DNA of 64,000 bases from positions 72,496,771 to 72,560,770 of the forward strand of contig OY755039.1 of assembly GCA_963576565.1 (NCBI GenBank), given 5' to 3'. Source of the stretch: Aspidapion aeneum (taxonomy: Eukaryota; Arthropoda; Insecta; Coleoptera; Brentidae). The position numbers and the translations under genes are program-made. Positions 9,223-20,647 of this stretch are shown piece by piece. Numbering within the stretch: position 1 is the stretch's first letter; every line of letters starts with the position of its first letter. The notes beneath the pieces were generated by a model, which searched no databases, had not been told where the DNA came from, and saw only the letters and a list, made by a program, of their open reading frames with translations.

Positions 9223-11984
9223 TTTCATTCACTGAAACTTGGCTGGTTCCTGACATTTCTGATAGAGAGTTTATGAACACTAATTTTAACGTTTACCGCC
9301 TTGATAGAGATAGAAAGACAACAGGCCTGACAAGGGATGGGGGTGTTCTTTTAGCGGTTAATAACATCTTGCAATCTTCTCAAGTTATTTTTCCTACATC
9401 AATAATTACACTGATTCCCAGGTTTGCGGACATTGTTGGAGTAAAAATCCATTTTCAGAAATCATTCATATATATTTTCACAATATACATACAACCTCCG
9501 GTACGCCCCACGGATATAGAGAGTATTCTCGACTTTTTTATTGCACTTGATATTATTCCTAACAACAAAGTTATAATCCTCGGTGACTTTAATGTCCCGC
9601 AATATGCGAACTTTCTAGACTTCCAAAATAAACACCAATTTACTGACACTCTGGTAATTAAATTAAATGACTTTATGAGCATATTTCAACTGACGCAGAT
9701 GAACTTTCAGCGAAACTCGATAAATCGAATCCTTGACTTAGTTTTACAGAAAGATGTTAACCTAATATGCACCAGAGCAACTGACGTACTGGTTCGTGAA
9801 CATGACGACCATCCGGCTCTAAATGTTCACGTTACCGGACTGGCTGAAGAAACTAATCTGTCTAATATTAATTCACAAACAGTATACAACTTTCGAAAGG
9901 CTAATTTTCCAGCTTTATATCTGCAACTCTCGAACACAGACTGGGGTTTTTTGAATGGCTTTGAGGATTTAGACCAAATGAGTCAGCAACTATACATATA
10001 CATTTACGGTATTTTTGAAAAACTGGTTCCAAAATATTCAAAAAATGCCAAAAAGCGGCAGTGTCCTCCTTGGTTTACGCCCGATATCATTAAAAATATA
10101 TATAAAAAAGAAAGGCTGCGAAAAGTAAATAAAGAAAATCCAAATCCTGACACCTACCGAGAATTTAGTCAATTAAGAGCATATTTAAAACTAGAAATAA
10201 AAAAACTACACCTGGAATTCATACATACCGCTGAAAATAACATAAAGAGCGATCCCTCAAAATTCTGGTCTTTCATAAACAGCCAAAAAACAACGTCATC
10301 AATTCCTAGCGTAATGTACCACGATAACACTGAATATGACTCTATGCAATCCATTTCGCAGGGTTTTTCAGACTATTTTAAGAGCGTTTTTAACGACAAC
10401 CCCGTACAACCTCCTCAGAATCACACGGCGAATAATAATTCCCCCTGTATTTGCATAACAGATTTCTCAAATACGGAAGTTGAAAATGCTCTTGGAAAGC
10501 TTAAACCTAAATTAACAGCGGGTCCAGACTCCATACCAAGCTTTATTATACGAGATTGCGCCTCCATTCTCGCGGTTCCCTTGTGTAAATTATATAACAA
10601 ATGCCTCAGTGAGTCGAGAATACCCTCCTCGTGGAAGGTCAGCAAGGTGTGTCCCATTTTTAAATCTGACAATAAATCTTATATTAAAAATTACAGACCT
10701 ATAACTATAATTAACAACTTTTTGAAAGCCTTTGAATTTCTCTTGCATAAGTCTATCTGCCCCTCTGTGAATAATATTTTATCACCTAATCAACACGGCT
10801 TCATTAAAGGACGTTCTACTGTTACCAATCTTCTGTCTATAACACAAACCATTTCTCAAACTATTCACGCAGGTCAACAGCTCGACGTCATATATACAGA
10901 TTTTTCTAAGGCGTTCGACAGACTTGACACCGGCGTGCTCTTAACAACCTTAAAAAATTTCGGTTTTAACATACCATTATTAAACCTAATAAAATCTTGC
11001 TTAAGCAACAGACGCCAACACGTGTATGTAAATGGTGTTAGGTCTGCCGAATACCTTGTCAGCTCCGGCGTATCACAGGGCTCTGTGCTGGGACCTCTTT
11101 TTTTCGACATCTTCATAGATGGTTTGGGAAGGGGCCTCGGTTCATCCAGCCTTTCATATGCTGACGATTTTAAAACATTCAGAGTAATAGGTGACGTCTC
11201 TGACTGTATAGCTCTTCAAAATGATCTAAATGCAATCCAGAATTGGTGCGTTCAAAACGGCCTACCTCTTAACATTGCTAAATGCAAAGTAATGACGTAC
11301 ACAAATAAAACTACATATCTAACGTATGACTATGCTATAAATGGCCAAGTCCTGGAGAGGCCGGAAACCATACGCGACCTAGGAGTAATTTTTGACAAGA
11401 AACTATCATTCTCTTCTCATATTGAAGATATTACATCAGCTGCATCGAGAATGTACGGTTTCATTGTTCGCATCTCAAAAGAATTAACTAACATCTCAGC
11501 GCTCAAGAGTCTTTACTTTGCTTATATTAGATCAAAGCTCGAATATGCGTCTATTGTCTGGAATCCACATCAAATTAACCAAATAGAAGACCTCGAGAGA
11601 ATTCAAAGGCGTTTCTTAAAATTTTTATCCTTTAAAGTAGATGGAACCTATCCCGCTCAAGGAATCCCTCAAAACCAACTTCTCGCCAGATTCGATATTC
11701 CATCTCTAAACAGCAGAAGACAGTACGCATCTCAGGCAACCTTACATAAAATTTTAAACAATCAAATAGACTGTGCAGACTTATTAGCCCAACTAAACTT
11801 CATAATCCCGCGCCAGGGATCGAGACAACTATCCACTTTCTATCTGCCAACGCCTAGACTAAATGTTTTAAAGTATTCACCGCTTTATACAATGTGCGAC
11901 ATTTGTAACAATACTCCAGCTATCGATATATTTAATACCAATTTAAAACAGCTCAGAAATACGCACTTGCAAAATAATGCCTAA
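9099..11984 (+). CDS. LINE ORF2: endonuclease and reverse transcriptase
   Basis: The frame opens after TAG 9096-9098 and runs to 11984. The apurinic-type endonuclease begins at YYQNCQGLRSK (about 9135-9170), upstream of any in-frame ATG, and includes ETWL, GDFNVP and DDHPAL. RT follows with TAGPDSIPS, NYRPI, DFSKAFDRLD, SGVSQGSVLGPLFF and the YADD active site near 11157-11168. The C-terminus has the LWN-less CR1-type tail with ARFDIPSL and a final Cys pair. The start codon is therefore not obvious: translation probably reaches ORF2 by coupling or frameshifting from ORF1. Intact, possibly active. Confidence 0.92.
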   Translation, partial: QTNLPPKSDSVDFSLYYQNCQGLRSKTGNLLLSTYTCDYDVISFTETWLVPDISDREFMNTNFNVYRLDRDRKTTGLTRDGGVLLAVNNILQSSQVIFPTSIITLIPRFADIVGVKIHFQKSFIYIFTIYIQPPVRPTDIESILDFFIALDIIPNNKVIILGDFNVPQYANFLDFQNKHQFTDTLVIKLNDFMSIFQLTQMNFQRNSINRILDLVLQKDVNLICTRATDVLVREHDDHPALNVHVTGLAEETNLSNINSQTVYNFRKANFPALYLQLSNTDWGFLNGFEDLDQMSQQLYIYIYGIFEKLVPKYSKNAKKRQCPPWFTPDIIKNIYKKERLRKVNKENPNPDTYREFSQLRAYLKLEIKKLHLEFIHTAENNIKSDPSKFWSFINSQKTTSSIPSVMYHDNTEYDSMQSISQGFSDYFKSVFNDNPVQPPQNHTANNNSPCICITDFSNTEVENALGKLKPKLTAGPDSIPSFIIRDCASILAVPLCKLYNKCLSESRIPSSWKVSKVCPIFKSDNKSYIKNYRPITIINNFLKAFEFLLHKSICPSVNNILSPNQHGFIKGRSTVTNLLSITQTISQTIHAGQQLDVIYTDFSKAFDRLDTGVLLTTLKNFGFNIPLLNLIKSCLSNRRQHVYVNGVRSAEYLVSSGVSQGSVLGPLFFDIFIDGLGRGLGSSSLSYADDFKTFRVIGDVSDCIALQNDLNAIQNWCVQNGLPLNIAKCKVMTYTNKTTYLTYDYAINGQVLERPETIRDLGVIFDKKLSFSSHIEDITSAASRMYGFIVRISKELTNISALKSLYFAYIRSKLEYASIVWNPHQINQIEDLERIQRRFLKFLSFKVDGTYPAQGIPQNQLLARFDIPSLNSRRQYASQATLHKILNNQIDCADLLAQLNFIIPRQGSRQLSTFYLPTPRLNVLKYSPLYTMCDICNNTPAIDIFNTNLKQLRNTHLQNNA

Positions 11985-12136
11985 AAGTCCAACCTATTCT
12001 TGTACATCTAATTAATGCTTAAGACTACCTTTACTTGTATGCTACTTTTATTGTATATTTATGTAACTCTCATTTATTCCTGTCATTGTAATTGGGTTCG
12101 CCCGTAATGATATGGTAAATAAAAATAAAATAAGAT

Positions 12137-12412
12137 GCCCAAGTTGCTCCACTCCAACCAGCGCCAGTTCCGATGGTGCCACCAAGGAATCCGTCCCCAC
12201 CCAACGTGGTTCCGCAAATGCCACAGGTTAGACCGTGACCACCATCCTATGCAGGTATGGCTATGAATAGGTTTGGAGTAAGAATACAACCCTATAACAA
12301 CGGATTACGTCAGGTCCGTAGAATTGCACCCACCGGCACCGGTCCCTCAGCGATATGTCATACAACTCCCCGATCTGAACAACCCGCTACTGATGAGATT
12401 GCGGAGATCTAA
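12137..12412 (+). pseudogene. unknown gene, 3' part after the LINE
   Basis: Continues the frame of 7211-7756 directly after the target duplication: 33 Pro/Val-rich codons, then TGA at 12236-12238, then 57 more open codons to TAA 12410-12412. Just after the TGA the frame reads PPSY, a PPxY late-domain or WW-binding motif, followed by a basic Arg-rich stretch. A neighbouring frame ends in an acidic EDSGLEDI before TAA near 12442, so a small frameshift is also possible. Not recognised. Confidence 0.5.
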
Positions 12413-13501
12413 CAGTGAAGATAGCGGTTTGGAGGATATTTAATTTTAGGTTTTGTTATTTTTGAAATTTTTGGTATTTAACTGTGTGTCTTGGTATTTT
12501 TATTTAGATAAGTAATTTTTTTTATATATTATACTGTGTGTTTTTTTTTAAAGGAAGTAGTTTTGTTTTTCTTACTGTATGTTCTTTTTAGGTATGTAAT
12601 TTTTTTATCTATTTAACCATGTAGTTTATAGTCAATCAATGTGTGAATTAATATTAATAACATATTTAATTTTTTTTCTTATTGGATGTTAATGGAAAAT
12701 TTTCTATATAATATATACTCAATCAAAATTTTATTACTTACCTCATTTGTAGTTGGGCACCATTACCTCAAAGCACTTAAAATAAGAAAGTTCTTGATCA
12801 AGTATACCGCAATATCAAAATTTTTAATTAATTTTTTTTTATAAACTAGACTGTCAAAAATAAAATGTTAAAAAAATGTATAAATATTGAAAATGGCATA
12901 TTTAAATCAGAATTTTCGTTTTGGTCATTTATAGATCATAAATAAAATCTGTCAATAGAACAGATGTCTCGAGTGATTAATAGCTTGCGCCAAGAAGGGA
13001 TTTCAATTAAAAATGGTTAAAATCCTTTATGGCTTAGGTAAACAAATAAAAACCCACATTTTATTGTTTCAGTCTACTTAACATTTTATAATCCTTTTAA
13101 GAAAAAGGACTATAAAATATTTTGAACAAAAATATTTAAAAAAAAATATATATAACTTTTGATTTATCTTGATAAAACAAGATCCATTTGCTCTTAGTTA
13201 ATAATTATTTATTATTTATAAATATCAGTCACAAAAATATTATTTTTATTATTATAAATATTTACAACTGAAAATTAAAAGAACTCTAAGAAAATAAAAT
13301 ATTCATATTCATATGTATAACTAAGAACAAAATTATCGAAATTTAAAAGTTATATGGGCATTATGTTAACTATACTGCTACGAGTAAAGACAATAGTGAG
13401 TAAATATTTTTTTTTTGTTTGTTTTAAATAAACATGTATTAATTAACAAACTACGGGAGAACACAGTCTAACAAAAATAAATAATAAAGAACTTAGTCAA
13501 A
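12413..13501. other. AT-rich spacer, no gene seen
   Basis: About 1.1 kb with long T and A runs and no credible coding frame. A short inverted match (CCTTTT..GAAAAAGG around 13092-13112) is the only structure noted. Confidence 0.6.
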
Positions 13502-13506
13502 CTTAT

Positions 13507-14169
13507 TGAACAAGTTTCCCAACTTGTTTTTATTTTTGTAAATAATTATATTCTCTAATTTTCCCTTAAAGTTAGAGAAGCTATCTCTCTTAGTTTTTAA
13601 ATATTTTTGGGTTACATTTTCTACGCTTACAAGCGTTTTTAGAATATTATTTTGATTTACTTTACGCTATATCTTTCCATATTTTAAATTTAAACTTCGC
13701 GCGCTTCTTCCAGCAATGAAGGATTTGAGATAAGCGGCTAAATTCGGCCTAGCAGACGAAAACGCCGATTGTCTGCGCAAATACACTCAACCACGCGCCA
13801 CGTGCAAGGAAAGTCACCGCACCGCTATTATTTTATATTAAAATTGTGGAAACTATTAATTTTACGCTTTAGTTTATTAGATATTAGTGTTTGGAACATT
13901 TTGAACTATAGAACAATGGAGAGTTCTGGTACTTCGCGTATAATCGGGCTGGCCAGCCAAGTAGCTACAAAAGACATCGAAAGGTAAGTCGTTTCTTGAT
14001 AATTTTTCATTGCTGCGCTCTTTTTAGTATTTCAGTTTTTAGGCCCTTTTTTCCCTGTTGGAGCCCTGTGGAAAGATACAGTCCCTCTTAACTCCCACAC
14101 GTTTTTCTCGAGCTATCTCGAGTGGTCCTTCGGTATATTTTATTTTCTACAGAAGGCCTAACCTCACCA
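13507..14169 (+). repeat. 5' LTR of BEL/Pao element
   Basis: 663 bp, TG...CA ends. It contains ATG 13916 opening 22 codons that run into a consensus splice donor at 13984. Confidence 0.97.
13916..13985 (+). promoter_or_regulatory. LTR-encoded leader exon and splice donor
   Basis: ATG 13916 begins a short frame (MESSGTSRIIGLAS...) that ends in AAG/GTAAGT with the GT at 13984-13985. A leader exon inside the LTR spliced to the gag body would give Gag an N-terminus not seen in the unspliced frame. An AG in suitable phase occurs at the gag ATG (AATGAG/T, 14537-14542). Inferred from sequence only. Confidence 0.4.
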
Positions 14170-14195
14170 TTTGGTCCAGGTTCGAGCCTGATAAC
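14170..14195 (+). other. candidate primer binding site
   Basis: Directly after the 5' LTR the sequence TTTGGTCCAGG offers TGG, the complement of tRNA CCA, at 14172. The primer tRNA was not identified. Confidence 0.4.
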
Positions 14196-14536
14196 AGGAC
14201 CCCGGGAAAAATTAAAGTCTAAATCGCATTTTGTTAAAAATAAAATTTTTAATAAATACGCATGACCTTGATCTTTTTGCTGTGCTAGCAGTAAAAATAA
14301 CAAGTAAAAAAGTACCGAACGCGCATTGTTTTCGCGCATTTCCTACCTCTTGGCTTGGCGTCGACTGCACGTAGGAAAAGTTTCCAACACAACGATATTA
14401 GAGAGGTAAATGAGACTTGTTTACATTTTTTATCGCCTATTTTCTTTTCTTTTTAAACGCTTTTAATTTTTAAATATTAAAAATTTTGGAAACTAATCGT
14501 TCACCTGTTTTAACGGAGTTTTTTAAAAACATCACA

Positions 14537-14692
14537 ATGAGTACGCAACTTAAGAAGTTAGAAGCACTCCGTAATGTGCAACATAATCGCATTAATACTC
14601 TTCATAACTTAGCTAATGCATGCCTAACGGATGATACAAAAAAACCGTGTTTACAGGTTCGACTTATCGACCTTGATGAAATGAAAGAATAA
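14537..14692 (+). pseudogene. gag: BEL/Pao Gag, N-terminal piece before a premature stop
   Basis: ATG 14537 opens 51 codons (MSTQLKKLEALRN...) ending at TAA 14690-14692. The frame stays open immediately after the stop and joins the main Gag-Pol frame, so the TAA is most simply a point mutation. The short stretch is helical and charged, as expected for the start of a Pao Gag. Confidence 0.7.
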
Positions 14693-17600
14693 TTTTTTAT
14701 TTATCAAAATCAAATAATAGAGGCTTATTCGGCAAGTCCGGAGACACTGGAAGAAGAAAATGAACGCCTTACTGAGTTTGACGACAGCTTCTATGATATT
14801 AAAAGAATTCAAAAACAACTATTTGAGGTGAAAATTGAAGCTCCTCAACCTCAAAACTTAACGCAAATGTCAAATTCTTCTGATCCAGACCGCTTTATGG
14901 CGTCTTTAATGCCAAGACTGCGCATTGTCGAATTTCATGGCGACATCACTAAGTTTCCAACCTTTCTAGATATGTACAATAGTTCTGTACACAATAATCC
15001 TAGTATTCCTACAAACGCTAAATTTAATTTTTTACTGTCCTACCTAAAAGGACCGCCTTTAAACGTAGTTAAACATTTACAAATAACCGACGCTAATTAT
15101 ATAATCGCTTACAATACGCTTCTAAAACGCTATCATAACCCCCGCTTATCGGCTCAAACTTATTGGCGCTCCGTGTATAATTTTCCCGCTCTCAAAGACG
15201 ACAATCCAGAAACGCTGCGCACGCTACTTGATGTTTTTTCAGAAAACATTGAGGCTTTAAAAACTCTAAATTACGACACTGATCAATGGTGTTTTCCGCT
15301 CGCCAACATTTTACTAGATAAATTGCCTGAGGTACTACTTTCGCGCTTTGAACTAGCTAATTCTAGGTCTAATGAAATGCCCAAATATCAAGAAATTTAT
15401 AATTTCCTTGAAAGTCAATGTAATTCGCTTTATTCGCTACAATCTAAAAATAGATTTAAAAATAATAAACAGTTTTATAAAAATAACGCCTCGCCTTATT
15501 ATACAAAAACGCTACTTGGTACGGAAAATACTCATTCTAAAGATAGATGCGCTTTTTGTGATTCTAACACACATTCAATATATTTATGTCACGCATTTAA
15601 AGGTAAATCTCCCTACGAACGCTATTCTTACGCTAAAAATAAAAAACTATGTTTAAATTGTTTAAGCTCAATACATTTAACAAATTCTTGTCAAAGTCTA
15701 CGCTCATGTCGCTATTGCCCTGGTAATCAAAGACATCACTCATTAATTCATTTTGAGCGAAATTCTAATTACTCTAGTTCCCAAAATCAAAATAGATCAC
15801 ATTTTGATGCTAATGTGAATTTCTCACAAAATCTCTCTAATATTTCTCCCAACGCGTCTCCAAGTAGTGCACCACGTGGTTACTTGGCCAGCCAGCAAAG
15901 TTTTAGATCCCCGGCTACTGGTTGTCCGCTTCAAAATTACTCTACTCAAAATAATTTCCCTCAAAGTGCCTCTTCTCAAAATAATCAAAATTTTACTTCG
16001 ACGTCTTCTAATTCACAAGTACCAATCGCAACTCCTTCAGGTTCTAACCCCACGCATTGTGGTTTTATTTCTGCGCAATCGCAAGTTTTATTGTCAACTA
16101 TCCTAGTAAAAATTCAAGACGTCCGCGGTAACTTTCAAACAGTTAGAGCCGTGTTAGACAGCGGTTCGCAAAACACTTTTTGTTCTCAAAAATTAGCGCA
16201 ACAATTGGGCCTTCCCAGACAACCCTTATGTTCAAATATACAGGGGGTTGGAGGCAACTCTCTTACTTCTGATCTAGGATCGATTTTTATTAAAATTTGT
16301 AATTTTCAAAAACCAGATATTTTTGTGTCTACGCAAGCGATTATTTTGCAAAAAGTTTGTACTGATTTACCGTCAGTAAAAATAAATACAGAAAATTGGC
16401 ATTTTATAAAAAATTTACCCTTAGCAGATCCCACTTTTTACAACCCTTCGCCTATAAATTTACTAATTGGTATGGATCTATTTCCACTAATTATACAGGG
16501 TGAAAAAATCGCCAGCGATGATCCAAATCATCCCTTTGCTATGGGAACTATTTTCGGCTATATTTTGATGGGACCAATAAATCAGCCCTTAATTTCTACC
16601 CCGCCAATTAATGCTCTTTTTTGTCAAAATGAAAATGACTCGCTTTCGCAATTAATTTCAAAATTTTGGGAAACCGACTGCGTCTCCCAAAAAACTCATT
16701 TGAAACCAGAGGATGAAATTTGTGAAAATTATTTTAAACAGAGCGTGTCGCGTAATCAAGACGGCCGGTATACTGTCTCCCTTCCCTTTCGCACATTTGA
16801 AAATCCACCGCAGTTTCCTGCAATAAAACAAGTCGCGCTAAATCGTTTCTTATCTTTAGAAAAAAAACTGCTTCGCGATAAAAACTTGTATTGTGAATAT
16901 TCTAAATTTATGAATGAATATTTGGAATTGGGTCATATGGACTATGACTCAGAAAAAGAAGACGATTCAGACAGCTATTTTATTCCACATTTCGCTGTTG
17001 TTAAAAATGAAGCTATCACTACTAAGACAAGGGTAGTTTTTAATGCGAGTATTACTGACCCTTTTACGCATATTTCGCTTAATCAAGTGTTATTATCGGG
17101 TCCGAAACTACAAAAAGATATTATTCAAATATTATTACATTTTCGCCTTAACCCTGTGACGCTCACCTGCGATATTCAAAAAATGTATCGTGGTATAAAT
17201 ATCAACCCTGATCATCAAAAATACCAAAAAATATTTTGGCGGTTTAACCCTAATGAAAAAGTTTCCGTTTTTAAACTACGAACTGTCACTTACGGAGTGA
17301 ACTGTTCACCATATCTCGCTTTACGCACCCTTCAGCACTTAGCTGAGTCCGAATATGATAACTACCCTCACGCTGCTAAAGTTATACTTAACGATACCTA
17401 TATTGATGACGTCACTACTTCATGTAAAACGGTTCAAGAGGCGTTAAATTTGCAGCAAGAGCTTACGGAGTTATTAGGAAACGCTGGCTTGAAATTACAC
17501 AAATGGTCTAGCAATCGCTCAGAAGTGATCTCTCATTTAGATCCCTCCTTAGTCAACCCCGCAGTTTTATCTCTCGATTCGGATGACGTCACTAAGGTCT

Positions 17601-18505
17601 TAGGCCTGTGCTGGCATCCTTCATACGACGAGTTTCGATTTAACATATTACCTAATCAGCAAAGCTGTACTAAAAGGACGCTTCTCTCTTTTTTAGCACG
17701 CTGCTATGACCCCCATGGGTATCTTACCCCAGTAATATTCACTTTAAAATATTTGATTCAACAAATTTGGTTACTTGGTATTTCCTGGGACGCCACGCCT
17801 ACTTTAGAAATAGTTCGTCAGTGGACACTCTATCAATCTGAATTTCAAGTTTTAGAAAAATTTAGTTTACCCCGCCACATTGACATCACCAACGCCGAAT
17901 CCATCGATCTCTGTGGTTTTTGTGATGCGAGTGAACGAGGGTACGCATGCGTAATATACTTACGTGTCTTACGAAACGCTAAATATCACATATATTTTGT
18001 TCTTGCGAAAAGTCGCATCGCTCCACTTAAAAAATTTGTTAGTATTCCGAGAATAGAACTTCTAGCCGCTACTCTTTTATCTGAGGTCTTAAAATACACA
18101 TATGATATATTCATAAAAAGGTTCACAATAAATAATATTTACGCTTTTTCGGACGCAATGGTTGTTTTACACTGGATAAAATCCCATCCAAGTAAATGGA
18201 AAACTTCTGTCGCAAATCGTGTTAGTCTTATCCAAGATAATATTAATCCAGAATGTTGGTTATATACCCCCACCTTTCTCAATAGTGCCGATGTAGCCAG
18301 CCGCGGCTGCTCGCCGAGTGAGCTTTTAAATCATCCCCTATGGTGGGCCGCCCCTAGTTTTTTACAAGAATCTTTCGATAAATGGCCAACAAAAACCCCG
18401 CAAGTCAAAATAAATGACAGTTTAGAGAATGAGGAACGAAAAAATGTTGCTCTGATTTCTTGTGACCGAATAACGGAAAATTTTTTAGATTTCGCTTTTA
18501 AATAA
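14693..18505 (+). pseudogene. gag-pol: BEL/Pao Gag-Pol: Gag, protease, RT, RNase H
   Basis: Main coding body, open from just after the stop at 14690 to TAA 18503-18505. Gag has the DUF1759-like block (FHGDITKFPTFLDMY near 14930) and three Cys/His knuckles (from 15548: CAFC, CLNC, CRYC). The aspartic protease shows VLDSGSQNTF at about 16153-16185. RT carries YIDD near 17399-17410 and TLTCDIQKMYRGI. The RNase H-like Pao domain has LCGFCDASERGYA near 17910. The length and order match insect BEL/Pao polyproteins. The frame breaks at about 18497-18505, where a one-base indel in an A/T run moves the integrase into another frame. Confidence 0.93.
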
Positions 18506-19958
18506 TAAATCCGATTTTTACGCTATTCAACTACTTTTAGCCCGCAGTTTGCGATTCATAAATAATTGTAGACTATCCGCAGACGTCAGAAAAAAGACAA
18601 ATATAGATTATATCGATCTCTTTAACGCTTTAAAATGTTTGGCTAAGCACGAACAACAAAAATACTTTTCTGAAGTAATTCTTAACCTTCAAAACCAGAA
18701 AAAATGCATAAAACCCATACAAAAATTGAATCCCTTTTTAGACCAGGATGGTCTTATAAGAGTTGGAGGACGCATTCAACAAGCCATGACTATTTCTTAC
18801 GGACAAAAACATCCTCTTCTTTTACCCAAGGAAAGTAGACTTTCTTATATTTTTATTGAATATATGCACAAAAAATATTTGCATGTTGGAGTGCAAACAG
18901 TCCAATATCTCATTAGTCAAATTTTTTGGATTTTATCTGCCAAACGCTTAATTAAAACGGTTTTATCCAAATGTGTTCGTTGCTTTCGCGTCAAACCGCA
19001 TTCTTATGAGCAAATCATGGGACAAATTCCGTCCTACCGCTTGATTCCACAAAAGCCTTTTACTTTTAGTGGAGTAGATTTTAGTGGTGCTATACCTATC
19101 ACTCTCAGTAAACACAGAGGTGTAAAAACACAAAAAGCATATATCTGCCTTTTTATTTGTCTAAATACTAAAGCTTTACATCTCGAGTTAGTGTCAGATC
19201 TAACTTCGGACGCTTTTTTAGCTGCGCTACGTCGCTTTGTTGCCCGAAGAGGTTACATAAAACCTCTTTTTTCAGATAATGGCACAAATTTCGTTAAATC
19301 AAGCAAAGAATTACTTGATCTTGCAAGAAATGCTTGCACGCAACAAGCTATCGCCTGGAATTTTATCCCTCCATCAGCTCCCCACTTCGGCGGTCTTTGG
19401 GAGTCAGGGATAAAATCAGTAAAAACTCACTTAATTCGTACCATTGGCTCGCAAATTCTAAGTTATGAGGAGTTGTACACGGTTCTTTGTCAAATTGAGG
19501 CGATTTTAAATTCTCGCCCCTTGACCCCGCAATCTACCGACTGTAACGATCTACAGGTTTTAACACCGGGACATTTTTTAACACATGGACCTTTAGTTTC
19601 TGTTCCTGATAAAGATTTTTCAAGTAAACCTGAGAATCGGTTATCGCGATGGAACTTGGTCCAACGAATACAAGCCGATTTTTGGCGTCGTTGGAGCCAA
19701 GAATTTTTACATACCCTTCAAGTACGAAATAAATGGTTGGAACCATGCGCAGAGCCAAAAATAGGTACCCTCGTTCTTATCAAAGACGAGTTATCACCGC
19801 CCCTTCAATGGCGGGTAGGTCGCATTATTGAAATTTTTAAAGGGCCTGATGGGCACGCTAGGGTGGCAAATGTTCGTACCGCGTCCGGTATCTTTAAACG
19901 ACCTTTAGTCAAGCTTTGCCCCCTTCCAATTGATTCAGATTCACCTACCGAAAAATGA
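18506..19958 (+). pseudogene. pol: BEL/Pao integrase segment, out of frame with pol
   Basis: Continues the polyprotein after a frameshift. Readable sequence in this frame starts before the first ATG-like codon, at about 18495, so 18549 is not a real start. The N-terminal zinc finger (HKKYLHVGVQT...CVRCFR, about 18865-18985) precedes a DDE integrase core: GVDFSGA near 19073, SDNGTNFV near 19275 and GGLWESG near 19390. A Pao-type C-terminal domain with GTLVLIKDE and WRVGRI near 19765-19830 closes the protein, 15 bases before the 3' LTR region. Confidence 0.92.
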
Positions 19959-19979
19959 TGCTCATTTTGGTGGGCCGAA

Positions 19980-20642
19980 TGAACAAGTTTCCCAACTTGT
20001 TTTTATTTTTGTAAATAATTATATTCTCTAATTTTCCCTTAAAGTTAGAGAAGCTATCTCTCTTAGTTTTTAAATATTTTTGGGTTACATTTTCTACGCT
20101 TACAAGCGTTTTTAGAATATTATTTTGATTTACTTTACGCTATATCTTTCCATATTTTAAATTTAAACTTCGCGCGCTTCTTCCAGCAATGAAGGATTTG
20201 AGATAAGCGGCTAAATTCGGCCTAGCAGACGAAAACGCCGATTGTCTGCGCAAATACACTCAACCACGCGCCACGTGCAAGGAAAGTCACCGCACCGCTA
20301 TTATTTTATATTAAAATTGTGGAAACTATTAATTTTACGCTTTAATTTATTAGATATTAGTGTTTGGAACATTTTGAACTATAGAACAATGGAGAGTTCT
20401 GGTACTTCGCGTATAATCGGGCTGGCCAGCCAAGTAGCTACAAAAGACATCGAATGGTAAGTCGTTTCTTGATAATTTTTCATTGCTGCGCTCTTTTTAG
20501 TATTTCAGTTTTTAGGCCCTTTTTTCCCTGTTGGAGCCCTGTGGAAAGATACAGTCCCTCTTAACTCCCACACGTTTTTCTCGAGCTATCTCGAGTGGTC
20601 CTTCGGTATATTTTATTTTCTACAGAAGGCCTAACCTCACCA
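19980..20642 (+). repeat. 3' LTR of BEL/Pao element
   Basis: Matches 13507-14169 base for base except at two positions; followed by the target duplication CTTAT. Confidence 0.97.
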
Positions 20643-20647
20643 CTTAT

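Larger units (their letters stand above)
7757..12131 (+). mobile_element. nearly intact CR1-group LINE
   Basis: A non-LTR retrotransposon of about 4.4 kb with a 5' leader (7757-7971), ORF1, overlapping ORF2, a 3' UTR ending in an A/T-rich AAATAAAAATAAAATA tail, and AAGAT on both sides (7752-7756 and 12132-12136). With AAGAT as target duplication, the interrupted gene is in frame on both sides, which supports these borders. No stop interrupts either ORF. Confidence 0.88.
13507..20642 (+). mobile_element. complete BEL/Pao LTR retrotransposon
   Basis: Two 663-bp LTRs (TGAACAAG...CCTCACCA) bound the element, flanked by a 5-bp target duplication CTTAT at 13502-13506 and 20643-20647. The LTRs differ at two positions only (13872 G against 20345 A; 13982 A against 20455 T), so insertion is recent. 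The internal part encodes Gag, protease, RT, RNase H and integrase in Pao order in one former reading frame, now with one stop (14690) and one frameshift (about 18500). Confidence 0.97.

Noticed and set aside
12083..12289. 68-codon minus-strand frame rich in Trp and His
   Set aside because: It is the antisense of the Pro-rich 3' part of the split gene, whose plus-strand frame continues 7211-7756.
13769..13987. 72-codon frame in the BEL/Pao LTR as a separate gene
   Set aside because: It has no ATG at its 5' end and duplicates exactly in the other LTR; only the part from ATG 13916 to the splice donor looks meaningful.
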